Source: Eubacteriaceae bacterium (GTDB lineage: Bacteria; Bacillota; Clostridia; Eubacteriales; Eubacteriaceae). Taken from it: a stretch of 64,000 nt of DNA. Made by a program: the position numbers and the translations under genes. Below the pieces are notes generated by a model. The model was not told the origin of the DNA, searched no databases, and was given only the letters and a program-made list of their open reading frames with translations. Shown here in pieces: positions 32,669 through 42,271 of the stretch (position 1 is the stretch's first letter; every line of letters starts with the position of its first letter). The stretch spans positions 1 to 64,000 of the forward strand of contig JAAYJS010000020.1 of assembly GCA_012522805.1 (NCBI GenBank). Reading direction: 5' to 3'.

Positions 32669-33957
32669 AAAAACACGACAAAAGTTATCAACACTATCAA
32701 AACGCATTAAAAGTGATTCCGGGCGGGGTCAACTCGCCTGTTCGGGCTTTTCAATCCGTGGGTATGTCACCCGTTTTTATAGATTACGGAGAAGGCGCCA
32801 CTGTCTACGATGTGGACGGCAATGCCTACACCGATTATATTGGATCTTGGGGCCCACTCATTTTAGGACACGGCTCGCCGGTTTATACCGAAGGCATAGC
32901 AGAGCGCTTAGAGAAGGGATCTACTTTTGGTGTGCCCACTGCCGTAGAAGTTGCTTTGGCCGAAGTGATCATCGATGCCATCCCCTCCATGGAGATGGTG
33001 CGCATGGTTAACTCCGGAACGGAAGCCACCATGTCCGCCATACGCTTGGCTAGGGGCTACACCGGTAAAAACAAATTTATAAAATTTGAAGGTTGTTATC
33101 ATGGCCACAGTGATGCCTTATTGGTAAAATCCGGATCCGGGACCCTCACTTACGGCGTACCGACCTCTGCCGGTGTTACAGCCGGTGCCGCCCAAGATAC
33201 CTTGGTTGCAACCTATAACGACTTAGATTCCGTGGCTGCTTTATTCGATGCTTACCCCGACGAGATCGCCTGCGTGATTGTGGAGCCCGTAGCGGGTAAT
33301 ATGGGTGTTGTCCCTCCGGCGCAAGGTTTTCTAAAACAATTAAGAGAACTGACGGAAGAAAAGGGTGCCCTTTTAATTTTTGACGAAGTCATTACCGGCT
33401 TTCGTTTGGATTATGGAGGCGCTCAAAATTATTTTGAAGTGCAGCCGGACTTAACCACCTTGGGTAAAATCATCGGCGGCGGTATGCCCGTAGGTGCCTT
33501 TGGGGGTAAAAGAGAGATTATGGAAAAACTGGCTCCCACAGGTCCCGTATACCAAGCCGGCACCCTATCGGGAAATCCGGTAGCGATGACCATGGGCCTG
33601 AATACCCTACATTACCTCAAAACCCATCCTGAAATTTATACGTTTATGGAAGACATGGCCATTTGTTTGGAAAAAGGTTTTTTACAAAATGCTGAAGAAG
33701 CAGGTATACCCATAGCTGTTAACCGCATTGGCGGGATGTTGTCGATGTTTTTCACAGACGAAAAAGTAGGGGATTACACCTCTGTTATGGGATCGGACAC
33801 CGATCGTTACGCCCAATATTTTAAAGAGATGTTGGAGTTGGGGCAATTGTTGCCACCGGCTCAATTTGAAGGTATCTTTTTATCCGCTGCTCACTCAAAG
33901 AGCATCATAGAAGAAACTTTAGCAGCGCAAAAAAGCGCTTTTAGAAAAATAGTATAA
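32665..33957 (+). CDS. hemL: Glutamate-1-semialdehyde 2,1-aminomutase
   Basis: 430 residues, starting with GTG inside the hemB stop (GTGA overlap) with AAGGAG upstream. HemL turns glutamate-1-semialdehyde into 5-aminolevulinate using PLP or PMP. Signatures include PGGVNSPVRAFQSVG near residue 18, NSGTEATMSAIRLARG near 116, LIFDEVITGFR near 240 and the PLP lysine in TLGKIIGGGMPVGAFGG near 268. It works directly after HemA and is often cotranscribed with it. Confidence 0.97.
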   Translation: MKKHDKSYQHYQNALKVIPGGVNSPVRAFQSVGMSPVFIDYGEGATVYDVDGNAYTDYIGSWGPLILGHGSPVYTEGIAERLEKGSTFGVPTAVEVALAEVIIDAIPSMEMVRMVNSGTEATMSAIRLARGYTGKNKFIKFEGCYHGHSDALLVKSGSGTLTYGVPTSAGVTAGAAQDTLVATYNDLDSVAALFDAYPDEIACVIVEPVAGNMGVVPPAQGFLKQLRELTEEKGALLIFDEVITGFRLDYGGAQNYFEVQPDLTTLGKIIGGGMPVGAFGGKREIMEKLAPTGPVYQAGTLSGNPVAMTMGLNTLHYLKTHPEIYTFMEDMAICLEKGFLQNAEEAGIPIAVNRIGGMLSMFFTDEKVGDYTSVMGSDTDRYAQYFKEMLELGQLLPPAQFEGIFLSAAHSKSIIEETLAAQKSAFRKIV

Positions 33958-33982
33958 GAAATAAAAAAGATTAGGAGTCACT

Positions 33983-34777
33983 ATGTCAAAAAAGGCTTTA
34001 CTCGTTATCAGCTTTGGCACCTCTTACAACGCAACGAGAGAAAAAACCATCGGTGCCATCGAAAGGGATTTACAAGAATCCTATCCGGATAGAGATTTTT
34101 ACAGAGCGTTTACCTCCCGGATGATCATTAAAAAACTCAAGGAAAGAGATGGAGAAGCCATCGATACACCCTTAGAAGCCATACAAAAATTAAAAGATGC
34201 CGGGTACGACGATGTAGTTTGTCAAACCACCCACGTCATCAATGGTTACGAATACGATTTAACCATCAGTGAACTGAAACAATACTGCAATGATTTTAAA
34301 TCCTTAACCATTGGTTTCCCTTTACTTTCATCCACCGAAGACTACCATCAAGTCGTCGAAGTTTTGGAAGAGATCATACCGGACTTAAAAGAAGGAGAAG
34401 CCTATGTATTTATGGGACACGGCTCCGATCATCACGCCAATGCGACCTACCCCGCATTGGACTTTCAATTCAAACACACGGGGTACGAAGACGTGTATAT
34501 GGCCACGGTAGAGGGCTTTCCGGAATTATCCCATATCTTTCCAAAACTCCATGAAAAAAAGTATACTAAAGTATATTTGGCACCCTTTATGGTGGTTGCC
34601 GGCGATCATGCCATCAACGACATGGCAGGAGACGATGAAGATTCATGGAAAAATGTTTTTGTAAAAAATGGTTTTGAAGTTGAATGCGTCTTAAAAGGTT
34701 TAGGCCAATACGAAGGTATACGTAAAATATTCGTAGAGCATTGCCACAATGGTAAACAAGTGTGCGAATTGTTGTAA
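33983..34777 (+). CDS. cbiK: Sirohydrochlorin cobaltochelatase, CbiK type
   Basis: 264 residues. CbiK inserts Co2+ into sirohydrochlorin, the committing step of the cobalt-early route. The family opening ALLVISFGTSYNATREKTI and metal-site histidines in TTHVINGYEYD (near residue 85) and FMGHGSDHHANATYPALD (near 145) are present. No signal peptide is seen, so it is the cytosolic form rather than the periplasmic CbiKP. It shows that this operon follows the anaerobic pathway. Confidence 0.95.
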   Translation: MSKKALLVISFGTSYNATREKTIGAIERDLQESYPDRDFYRAFTSRMIIKKLKERDGEAIDTPLEAIQKLKDAGYDDVVCQTTHVINGYEYDLTISELKQYCNDFKSLTIGFPLLSSTEDYHQVVEVLEEIIPDLKEGEAYVFMGHGSDHHANATYPALDFQFKHTGYEDVYMATVEGFPELSHIFPKLHEKKYTKVYLAPFMVVAGDHAINDMAGDDEDSWKNVFVKNGFEVECVLKGLGQYEGIRKIFVEHCHNGKQVCELL

Positions 34778-34823
34778 AACAATTCTATACTCGGTTTGAT
34801 TGTTGGCACAATCAGGAGAAAAT

Positions 34824-35585
34824 ATGAAAAATACGATTTATATGATAGGTGCAGGCCCCGGGGATCCGGAGCTGATTACCCTAAAAGGCAAACGCCTGAT
34901 CGATGAAGCGGATGTTATCATTTACGCCGGTTCTTTGGTGAACCCAAAGGTGTTGGAAGGGCATAAAGAGAATGCACAGATACACAATTCCGCATCCATG
35001 ACCTTGGATGAAGTCATCGAAGTCATGGAACAGGGTATAGCGGCCGGTAAAAAAGTGGTGCGAGTCCACACGGGGGACCCTTCCATTTATGGTGCGATTC
35101 GAGAACAAATGGATCGTTTGGAAGCCTTGGACATTCCCTATGAGGTGGTACCCGGTGTCTCTTCTTTCGTGGCTTCTGCAGCTGCTTTAAAAAAGGAGTT
35201 CACCTTGCCCGAAGTCTCTCAAACAGTGATCTGTACCCGATTGGAAGGCAGAACACCGGTACCGGAGAGAGAACAATTGGAATTATTGGCAAGCCACCGC
35301 ACCTCCATGGCCATTTTTTTATCCGTTCAAATGATAGAAGAAGTCATCGATCGTCTGTTGACCCATTACCCGGCGACCACGCCCATCGCCATCGTACAGC
35401 GCGCCACTTGGGAAGACCAAAAAATAGTGATGGGTACCTTAGAGGATATTGCAGAGAAAGTGGCGGATGCCGGTATTACCAAACAAGCACAAATTTTGGT
35501 CGGAGATTTTTTAGGAGATAGGTATGCCCTCTCTAAATTGTACGACCCATCTTTTAGCCATGAATTTAGAAAAGCTTCCCGATGA
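34824..35585 (+). CDS. cbiF: Cobalt-precorrin-4 C11-methyltransferase
   Basis: 253 residues from the ATG at 34824 (AGGAGA upstream). It is a tetrapyrrole methylase with IGAGPGDPELITLKG near residue 8, VHTGDPSIYGAIREQM near 80 and VPGVSSFVASAAALKKEF near 108, which is the CbiF/CobM subtype. It methylates C11 using SAM. Its 3' end overlaps the cbiG frame by up to 62 bases. Confidence 0.94.
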   Translation: MKNTIYMIGAGPGDPELITLKGKRLIDEADVIIYAGSLVNPKVLEGHKENAQIHNSASMTLDEVIEVMEQGIAAGKKVVRVHTGDPSIYGAIREQMDRLEALDIPYEVVPGVSSFVASAAALKKEFTLPEVSQTVICTRLEGRTPVPEREQLELLASHRTSMAIFLSVQMIEEVIDRLLTHYPATTPIAIVQRATWEDQKIVMGTLEDIAEKVADAGITKQAQILVGDFLGDRYALSKLYDPSFSHEFRKASR

Positions 35586-36645
35586 CGAGAAGTGGGCTAT
35601 AATAACAGTAACCCGACAAGGTGTTGAAAAAGCACGGGAAATGGCCCAGGCCATCTCCGAGAAATCGCCGGATATCATCACCATAAAAAAATACCAAAGC
35701 CGAGATACTAAAGTTTTGGAAGGTTCTTTTAAGGACGGTTTTAAGCAAGTAGCACAGACCTACAATGTTTTGGTGTGCATCATGGCGACGGGTATTGTGG
35801 TACGTGCCATGGCCCCTTTACTCAAACATAAAGCCTTGGATCCGGCTGTTTTGGTCGTGGACCCTAAAGGGGAATACGTCATCAGCTTATTGTCCGGTCA
35901 CCTAGGGGGTGCCAACGAGGCAACCCGTTATCTTGCTGCAAAATTAGGCGCCCAAGCGGTGATTACCACAGCGACAGATGTTTTGGACTCTATGGCGGTG
36001 GATACCTTGGCCCAGGCATTGAATGGAGCGGTAGAAAATTTTGTCGATGCAAAAACAGTCACAGCACTCATCCTGGACGGACAGCCCGTAGAATTTTTAA
36101 ACCGGTGCGAATACCCTGTCAAGCACATTGCTTTTCCCGAAAATTTTGGTGAAAACATTTCAAATCCAAAGGCCCGTGTGGTTTTTACAGATACAATGGT
36201 CGGTCAATACAACATGCCGACGGCAGTGATTGTACCCAAAGCCTATGTGTTGGGCATCGGTTGTCGGCGCCATACGAAAGCGCAGACCATTATCGAAAAC
36301 ATACACGCCATGCTGGAAGCTGAAAATCTTTACCCCCAGTGTATTGCAAAATTTGCAACCATCGGTTTAAAAGCCGACGAAAAGGGTTTATTGGAAGCTT
36401 GCAAACACTTTGGAGCGAAACTGACAATTGTACCCGATGCCATGATCAAAACAGTGGAATCAAAATTTCAATTTTCCGATTTGGTTTATCGTACAACGGG
36501 TTTGGGTTCTGTCTGTGAACCGGCAGGCTATGTTGTATCCGGTTTTGGGGACTGTCGCGTTTCAAAAATTAAGGGAAACGGGATGACCCTTTCTCTATGG
36601 AAAATAAACGAAAGCATTTTAAAACATAAGGAGAATTATGAGTAA
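35524..36645 (+). CDS. cbiG: Cobalt-precorrin-5A hydrolase
   Basis: 373 residues. CbiG opens the delta-lactone and releases C20 as acetaldehyde. The N-terminal domain (IITVTRQGVEKAREMA), the central domain (MATGIVVRAMAPLLKHKALDPAVLVVD, read in pieces, and LLSGHLGGANEATR) and the C-terminal CobE-like domain (VLGIGCRRHTKAQTI) are all present. AGGAGATAGGT supports the ATG at 35524, which gives a 62-base overlap with cbiF. The Met at 35560 would match the usual family start better, so the first twelve residues are uncertain. Confidence 0.92.
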   Translation: MPSLNCTTHLLAMNLEKLPDDEKWAIITVTRQGVEKAREMAQAISEKSPDIITIKKYQSRDTKVLEGSFKDGFKQVAQTYNVLVCIMATGIVVRAMAPLLKHKALDPAVLVVDPKGEYVISLLSGHLGGANEATRYLAAKLGAQAVITTATDVLDSMAVDTLAQALNGAVENFVDAKTVTALILDGQPVEFLNRCEYPVKHIAFPENFGENISNPKARVVFTDTMVGQYNMPTAVIVPKAYVLGIGCRRHTKAQTIIENIHAMLEAENLYPQCIAKFATIGLKADEKGLLEACKHFGAKLTIVPDAMIKTVESKFQFSDLVYRTTGLGSVCEPAGYVVSGFGDCRVSKIKGNGMTLSLWKINESILKHKENYE

Positions 36646-37378
36646 TAAAATTTGGATTGTGGGATTAGGTCCCGGATTACATGACCATATGACGCCGGCA
36701 GCTCAAGATGCCTTAAAAGAAGCGGAAGTGGTCGTTGGTTATAAAACCTACATTGACTTAATCAAGTTTTTCTTAATTGACAAAGAAGTTTATGCTTCAG
36801 GCATGCGCAAAGAAATTGACCGTTGCAAAGAAGTGTTGGAGATAGCCAATCAAGGCAAATCCGTGGCTTTGGTCAGCTCCGGCGATGCGGGCGTTTACGG
36901 TATGGCCGGTATCATGTTGGAGTTGGTGGAAAGCGAACAGGCAGATGTCGACGTCATCGTCATTCCGGGGGTATCGGCTGCAAATGCCGCTGCTGCCACT
37001 TTAGGGGCACCTCTCATGCACGACTATTGCGTGATTTCCCTGAGTGATTTATTAACGGATTGGGATATCATTAAAAAACGCATCGCCTGTGCAGGTGAAG
37101 GAGATTTTGTTGTTTCCTTATACAACCCACGCTCTAAGGGCAGACCGAATAACATCGTCGAAGCCAGAGACATTCTATTAAAATACCGTTCACCTCAAAC
37201 GCCGGTTGGCATTGTCACAAACGCAAAAAGAGAAAACGAATCCATGGTCATCACCGATTTGGAAAACATGTGTGAAGAAGAAATCAATATGTTTTCCATG
37301 GTGATCATCGGTAATTCCAAAACCTTTGTAACAGAAGACGGCACCACCATGATTACACCTAGGGGTTATAAATTGTGA
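36638..37378 (+). CDS. cbiH: Cobalt-factor III C17-methyltransferase
   Basis: 246 residues of the tetrapyrrole methylase family: VGLGPGLHDHMTPAAQDAL near residue 8, VSSGDAGVYGMAGIMLE near 80, IPGVSAANAAAATLGAPLMHD near 107 (pieces) and LYNPRSKGRP near 155. These blocks are characteristic of CbiH/CobJ, which methylates C17 with ring contraction. Length equals the plain domain, so there is no C-terminal Fe-S extension as found in some ring-contracting homologues. It overlaps both neighbours by a few bases. Confidence 0.95.
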   Translation: MSNKIWIVGLGPGLHDHMTPAAQDALKEAEVVVGYKTYIDLIKFFLIDKEVYASGMRKEIDRCKEVLEIANQGKSVALVSSGDAGVYGMAGIMLELVESEQADVDVIVIPGVSAANAAAATLGAPLMHDYCVISLSDLLTDWDIIKKRIACAGEGDFVVSLYNPRSKGRPNNIVEARDILLKYRSPQTPVGIVTNAKRENESMVITDLENMCEEEINMFSMVIIGNSKTFVTEDGTTMITPRGYKL

Positions 37379-38130
37379 TCCTCGTATTAGGAGGCACCTA
37401 CGATAGTCGCATGTTGGTGGAAGCTTTGTTAAAAGACGACCACCATGTGGTGTACTCATCTGTGACGCAATTCAATACAAATCTTTTGCCGGTTGACAAT
37501 CGCTTAACTTTGCATATCGAGGCCATGAATGGCAGCGAAATGGAAGCTTTCATACAAAATAGGGGTATTTCCCATATAGTGGATGCCACACACCCCTATG
37601 CCGAAGAGGTATCCGTCAATGCCATCACGGCGGCGAGTACCTGCCACGTACCCTATCTGCGCTTGGAACGTCCGGGTTTGATCGAAGACGGCAGACACTT
37701 TGTCGGCTTTGATACTTATGAAGAGATGGTGGCATTTTTAGAAAAGAAGCAAGGCAATATTTTAGTAACCACCGGTAGCAGACAATTGGAATACTACCAA
37801 CGGCTGAATAAAAATAGATTGACGATACGCGTGTTGCCTTCAGCGTCGGTGTTAACCAAATGCGAGGCATTGGGCTACAAACCCTCCGCCATTATAGCGA
37901 TGCAAGGACCTTTTACCAAAGCGATGAATGAACTGATCATAGAGGAACGCCGAATTGCTTATTTAACGACGAAAGACTCGGGTAATGTCGGCGGTGTGGC
38001 AGAAAAACTATCTGCTGCTAAGGACAAAGGAGTCATGGTTCTGTTTTTACGCAGACCGAAGATCGATTATCCCAAAAAGGTTCATGCCATCGACGAAGTG
38101 ATTGAGGAATTAAAGGAGAAATATGAGTAA
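37375..38130 (+). CDS. cbiJ: Cobalt-precorrin-6A reductase
   Basis: 251 residues, starting with GTG overlapping the cbiH stop. CbiJ reduces the macrocycle with NAD(P)H. LVLGGTYDSRML at the N-terminus, VDATHPYAEEVSVNA near residue 63 and VTTGSRQLEYY near 127 match the CbiJ/CobK family. It overlaps cbiP by eight bases. Confidence 0.93.
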   Translation: MILVLGGTYDSRMLVEALLKDDHHVVYSSVTQFNTNLLPVDNRLTLHIEAMNGSEMEAFIQNRGISHIVDATHPYAEEVSVNAITAASTCHVPYLRLERPGLIEDGRHFVGFDTYEEMVAFLEKKQGNILVTTGSRQLEYYQRLNKNRLTIRVLPSASVLTKCEALGYKPSAIIAMQGPFTKAMNELIIEERRIAYLTTKDSGNVGGVAEKLSAAKDKGVMVLFLRRPKIDYPKKVHAIDEVIEELKEKYE

Positions 38131-39613
38131 AAAAATAATGTTTTTGGGAACCGGATCCTCAGTAGGAAAAAGTTTGTTAACCGCGGCATTTTGTCGGGTT
38201 CTCAGCGACAAAGGCTTAAAGGTTGCCCCCTTTAAATCTCAAAATATGTCTTTAAATTCCTACATTACGGCAGATGGGAAAGAAATGGGCAGGGCTCAGG
38301 TTACCCAATCGGAATGTGCTCGCATTGAGCCCAGGGCAGAAATGAACCCGGTGCTCTTAAAACCCAATTCCGATACCGGCTCTCAGGTAATCTTAAACGG
38401 CGTCCCGGAATTTAATATGGACGCCAGAGAATTTCACGCCTACAAAGCGCAGTTGAAAGAAGTTGTTGTCAAGGCCTTTCAGGATTTAGAAAAAGAGTTT
38501 GATTACATTATTATGGAAGGTGCCGGATCTCCCGCAGAAATTAACCTGAGGGAAAATGATTTGGTGAATATGGGTATGGCGGAAATGGTCGATTCTCCCG
38601 TTATTTTGATTGGAGATATCGATAAAGGCGGTGTCTTTGCTTCTCTTTACGGAACAGTCAAACTATTGGAACCGGAGGAACAAGCTCGGATTAAAGGCTT
38701 TATCATCAATAAATTTAGAGGCGATGTCACATTGTTGGAACCCGGCATCGATACCATCGTGGAAAAACTGGGCATTCCTTGCTTAGGTGTCATGCCCTAT
38801 ACGCGTTTAGTCATAGACGATGAAGATTCCGTCACCGACCGTTGGACTGAAAAACCGGAGGGCGCCATCACCGTTGGTGTGGTACGCTTGCGACATATCT
38901 CGAATTTTACCGATTGCACGGTATTTGATATGTACCCGGATATTTCCGTCGAATACTATGAAAACCAAAGGCAGATGGCCCATGCCAACCCGGATTTATT
39001 GGTTATCCCCGGAAGTAAAAATACCATAGACGACGTCAAGGTATTGCGAGATAGCAAAATGGAAGGTGAGATATTACGCCTACACAAAAGCGGTGTACCG
39101 ATTGTGGGTATTTGCGGCGGTTATCAAATTCTTGGCAATACAATCGAAGATCCCGCAGGGGTAGAATCAAATCTAAAAGAGATCGAAGGATTGGGATTAT
39201 TGGATATCCAAACGGTTTTAGGTGATGAAAAGGTCACCATGCGACGTGCCGGCGAAATCCTCCACGATGTGATGGGAATCGACACGGCTTCTGTGGCGGT
39301 AGAGGGTTATGAAATCCATATGGGGACTACAACTTTAGGTGAAAAAGCTAAGCCCTTTAGCCGACTGGAAGACGGTAGGGAAGACGGCGCCATATCGGAA
39401 GATGGCAACGTGATGGGTACCTATCTCCATGGCATTTTCGATAACGACATTTTTAGAGAAAAATTGATCCGGCATATCCGGGAAAAGAAAAACTTGGAGG
39501 ATAACACCGTCTTTGACTACAAAGCCTTTAAAGAGAGTCAATACGATCAATTGGCACAGGCCTTTGTGGCGCATATCGATGTCGATACCCTCATCCAAAT
39601 GATGGAGGGATAA
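38123..39613 (+). CDS. cbiP: Cobyric acid synthase
   Basis: 496 residues (also called CobQ). It amidates the b, d, e and g side chains of adenosylcobyrinate diamide with glutamine and ATP. The N-terminal ATPase domain has FLGTGSSVGKSLL near residue 7 and PFKSQNMSLNS near 38; the amidotransferase domain has the nucleophile in GICGGYQILG near 330 and a His in EIHMGTT near 398. It usually acts on the adenosylated corrinoid, yet no corrinoid adenosyltransferase gene is in the window. Confidence 0.96.
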   Translation: MSKKIMFLGTGSSVGKSLLTAAFCRVLSDKGLKVAPFKSQNMSLNSYITADGKEMGRAQVTQSECARIEPRAEMNPVLLKPNSDTGSQVILNGVPEFNMDAREFHAYKAQLKEVVVKAFQDLEKEFDYIIMEGAGSPAEINLRENDLVNMGMAEMVDSPVILIGDIDKGGVFASLYGTVKLLEPEEQARIKGFIINKFRGDVTLLEPGIDTIVEKLGIPCLGVMPYTRLVIDDEDSVTDRWTEKPEGAITVGVVRLRHISNFTDCTVFDMYPDISVEYYENQRQMAHANPDLLVIPGSKNTIDDVKVLRDSKMEGEILRLHKSGVPIVGICGGYQILGNTIEDPAGVESNLKEIEGLGLLDIQTVLGDEKVTMRRAGEILHDVMGIDTASVAVEGYEIHMGTTTLGEKAKPFSRLEDGREDGAISEDGNVMGTYLHGIFDNDIFREKLIRHIREKKNLEDNTVFDYKAFKESQYDQLAQAFVAHIDVDTLIQMMEG

Positions 39614-39614
39614 A

Positions 39615-40622
39615 ATGGTATTTCACGTCAGTCCGGAACTGTGGTTATCAATGGTTGTCATGGCGGTAGTCGTCGATTGGATTGTCGGCGACCCCCCTCA
39701 TTTACCCCATCCCATCGTTGCCATCGGAAAACTAATCGGATTCTTGACAAGAGTATTAAACAAAGGCAACAACCGTCAGTTTAAAGGCTTAGTGATGTGG
39801 TTGGTGGTTATTTTTATAAGCGGTTTGACGATGCTGGCCATTCAATGGTTGGCATATGTCGTACATCGTTGGGTTTTCATTGCCATATCCGTTTATTTAT
39901 TGGCCACTACTTTGGCTTCCACATGCTTAAAGCAAGAGGTTCTGAAAGTTTCCAACGCTTTAAAGGAAAACAACCTGAACAAAGCTAGAAAGCTTTTGAG
40001 CTATTTGGTGGGTCGAGATACAGAACAGCTCAACCAAGAGGAAATTGTCAAGGCGACTGTAGAAACCACAGCGGAAAACACGGTGGATGGCGTATTAGCA
40101 CCATTGTTTTACATGTTCGTCGGTGTCTTTTTCTCTCACTTTAATGAATTTTTAAACCCTTTGGTCATGGCTATGGTTTACAAAGCAGTTAACACCATGG
40201 ACTCTATGGTCGGTTATATCCATGAACCCTATACCGAATTCGGTTATTTTCCGGCGATTTTAGACGATGTCTTTAATTATCCGATTGCCCGAATTGGATC
40301 TATCTTCATGTTGATCGGCGGCTTTTTGTTGGGACACGACATTCAATATGCTTGGAAGATCTTCACGAGGGATTCTAAAAACCATCGAAGTCCCAATGCA
40401 GGTTTTCCGGAAGCGGCTGTGGCAGGTTTGCTCCAAATACGCTTAGGGGGTAGCAGCACCTACTTTGGTCATATCTCCCATAAGCCCACCATTGGCGACG
40501 AGAAAAACCCCTTGGTGTATCAGAATATAGAAAGCGCTGCAGAAATGATATCTTCAGCGGAAACGGTGATGTTGGTATTGGTCGTAGCGGCCTTTGCTAT
40601 CATCTCCTATGTGCTTGCATAA
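39615..40622 (+). CDS. cbiB: Adenosylcobinamide-phosphate synthase, membrane protein
   Basis: 335 residues with several membrane helices. CbiB attaches (R)-1-amino-2-propanol-O-2-phosphate to cobyric acid. Conserved blocks: VDWIVGDPPHLPHPIVAIGKLI near residue 22 (pieces), TVETTAENTVDGVLAPLFY near 145, YKAVNTMDSMVGY near 185 and PNAGFPEAAVAGLL near 258. It starts one base after cbiP and lies nine bases before cobD. Confidence 0.96.
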   Translation: MVFHVSPELWLSMVVMAVVVDWIVGDPPHLPHPIVAIGKLIGFLTRVLNKGNNRQFKGLVMWLVVIFISGLTMLAIQWLAYVVHRWVFIAISVYLLATTLASTCLKQEVLKVSNALKENNLNKARKLLSYLVGRDTEQLNQEEIVKATVETTAENTVDGVLAPLFYMFVGVFFSHFNEFLNPLVMAMVYKAVNTMDSMVGYIHEPYTEFGYFPAILDDVFNYPIARIGSIFMLIGGFLLGHDIQYAWKIFTRDSKNHRSPNAGFPEAAVAGLLQIRLGGSSTYFGHISHKPTIGDEKNPLVYQNIESAAEMISSAETVMLVLVVAAFAIISYVLA

Positions 40623-40631
40623 GGAGGGCTT

Positions 40632-41690
40632 ATGAATCAGCACGGTGGTTATACCGGTGACAATAAAAACATTTTAGATTTCAGCATCAACATCAACCCC
40701 TTGGGTATGCCTCAAACCATACGGCAAGCATTGCACTCTGCATTGGACGAGGTGGATATATATCCGGAAATTGATGGCAAATCTGCCAAGCATGCCTTGG
40801 CTCAAGCACTGGGCTGCTATGAAAACCAATTAATTTTGGGTAATGGCGCTTCAGAACTCATTTATTTATTTCCTAGAAGTATCACGCCGGGCAAAGCACT
40901 GATCCTCTCTCCGACTTTTAACGAATACAAACGCGCTCTGACACTCAACAATTGGACTTATACACCCTTTTATCTGAAAAAAGAAAATGGTTTTCGTATA
41001 GAAGTTGAAGAGCTCGTCAAAGCTTACGAGAGCCATCGGCCGGACGTCGTATACATTTGCAACCCTAACAACCCCACCGGTACTTTATATAGCTTGGAAG
41101 TAATGAAAAAATTGATCGGCAGTTTGCCCGACAGTGTCTTGTGGTTTATCGATGAATCCTTCATTGAATTCACCGAGGAAGAAAGTTGCGATCAATTGGT
41201 GCGGGACGGCTGGAAAAATATTTTTATTCTCCGGTCTTTGACCAAGTTTTTTGCACTTCCGGGTTTGAGGTTGGGTTATGCCATCGCATCGAAGGCAATG
41301 ATCACAAAACTAAACCGTTACAAAGAACCTTGGACTATCAACACCTTGGCTCTGGTTGCAGCGGAAAAAATTTATGACGATTCGGAGTATATCCAAAAAA
41401 CAAGAGACTACATTCGAAAAGAACGTCAAAGAGTGTTCAGAGAATTTCAGAATATTAACGGAATTATACCATATCCCAGCGGGGCAGATTTCCATTTAAT
41501 TGCCTTGGAAAACAACAACACGGATTGGTTGTTGAAAGCTCTCAACGAAAAAAACATCCACATTCGAACCTGCGAGGACTTTCATGGCTTAGAAGGCACG
41601 CATTTTCGCGTTGCTATCAAAAGTATCGAAGACAACAATCGCTTAATCAAAGCATTAAGGGAAGTTATGGAGGCATCCCATGAAGCCTAA
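40632..41690 (+). CDS. cobD: L-threonine-O-3-phosphate decarboxylase
   Basis: 352 residues of the aminotransferase class I/II fold. It decarboxylates threonine phosphate to aminopropanol phosphate, linking PduX with CbiB. The opening HGGYTGDNKNILDFSININPLG (pieces) with PxxxIYPEIDG, the substrate loop ICNPNNPTGTLY near residue 142 and the PLP lysine in LRSLTKFFALPGLRLGYA near 203 favour CobD over histidinol-phosphate aminotransferase. The operon context agrees. It overlaps cobU by 11 bases. Confidence 0.9.
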   Translation: MNQHGGYTGDNKNILDFSININPLGMPQTIRQALHSALDEVDIYPEIDGKSAKHALAQALGCYENQLILGNGASELIYLFPRSITPGKALILSPTFNEYKRALTLNNWTYTPFYLKKENGFRIEVEELVKAYESHRPDVVYICNPNNPTGTLYSLEVMKKLIGSLPDSVLWFIDESFIEFTEEESCDQLVRDGWKNIFILRSLTKFFALPGLRLGYAIASKAMITKLNRYKEPWTINTLALVAAEKIYDDSEYIQKTRDYIRKERQRVFREFQNINGIIPYPSGADFHLIALENNNTDWLLKALNEKNIHIRTCEDFHGLEGTHFRVAIKSIEDNNRLIKALREVMEASHEA

Positions 41691-42243
41691 TCAAGAAATC
41701 ATCCTCATCACCGGTGGTGCTAGAAGTGGCAAAAGCACCTATGCGGAAAAAATCGTCGCGGAAAGTCCGGAGCCGGTGGTGTACATCGCCACGGCGATTC
41801 CCTTTGATGAAGGGATGAAGGACCGAATCAAAAAACATAGGGAACAACGCCCGTCGCACTGGCAAACCATCGAGCGATACAAAGACTTTGAAAAACTGAG
41901 GGACGATCCTCATTTTTCTAAAGCGGAAACGGTTTTATTGGACTGCCTAACGGTGATGATCACCAACAACATGATCGATGAACCTGTGGATTACGATTTG
42001 TGCCATATAGACGAAGTCAATCGTATTGAAACTAAAATTAAAAAACAGGTGACCACCCTATTGGATATGTGCAAAAATAAAAAGCTGGTTGTCGTTACCA
42101 ACGAAGTTGGTATGGGATTGGTACCGGCTTATCGACTGGGCAATTATTTTAGAGATATCTCAGGTCGGATGAATGCTTTGGTCGCTCAAAAAGCCGATGA
42201 GGTCTATTTGGTCGTTTGCGGAATACCGCAAAAAATAAAATAA
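41680..42243 (+). CDS. cobU: Adenosylcobinamide kinase / guanylyltransferase
   Basis: 187 residues. CobU phosphorylates adenosylcobinamide and then forms GDP-cobinamide for attachment of the lower ligand. The P-loop is ITGGARSGKSTYAE at residues 10-23; KKHREQRPSHWQTIE near 44 holds the guanylylated histidine region; VLLDCLTVMITN near 85 and TNEVGMGLVPAYRLGNYFRDISG near 145 (pieces) are typical. It is the last gene of the operon. The next steps (CobS, CobT) are not encoded nearby. Confidence 0.95.
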   Translation: MKPNQEIILITGGARSGKSTYAEKIVAESPEPVVYIATAIPFDEGMKDRIKKHREQRPSHWQTIERYKDFEKLRDDPHFSKAETVLLDCLTVMITNNMIDEPVDYDLCHIDEVNRIETKIKKQVTTLLDMCKNKKLVVVTNEVGMGLVPAYRLGNYFRDISGRMNALVAQKADEVYLVVCGIPQKIK

Positions 42244-42271
42244 TTGACAAAAAAACAGGATATGAGATACT
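42244..42271 (+). promoter_or_regulatory. Promoter after the cobalamin operon
   Basis: TTGACA (42244-42249), 16 bases, GATACT (42266-42271). It starts one base beyond the cobU stop codon and serves the SEC-C gene. No terminator separates it from cobU, so read-through from the operon is possible. Confidence 0.6.

Noticed and set aside
40632..41690. Histidinol-phosphate aminotransferase (hisC)
   Set aside because: Same fold, but the opening residues and the position between cbiB and cobU favour threonine-phosphate decarboxylase.
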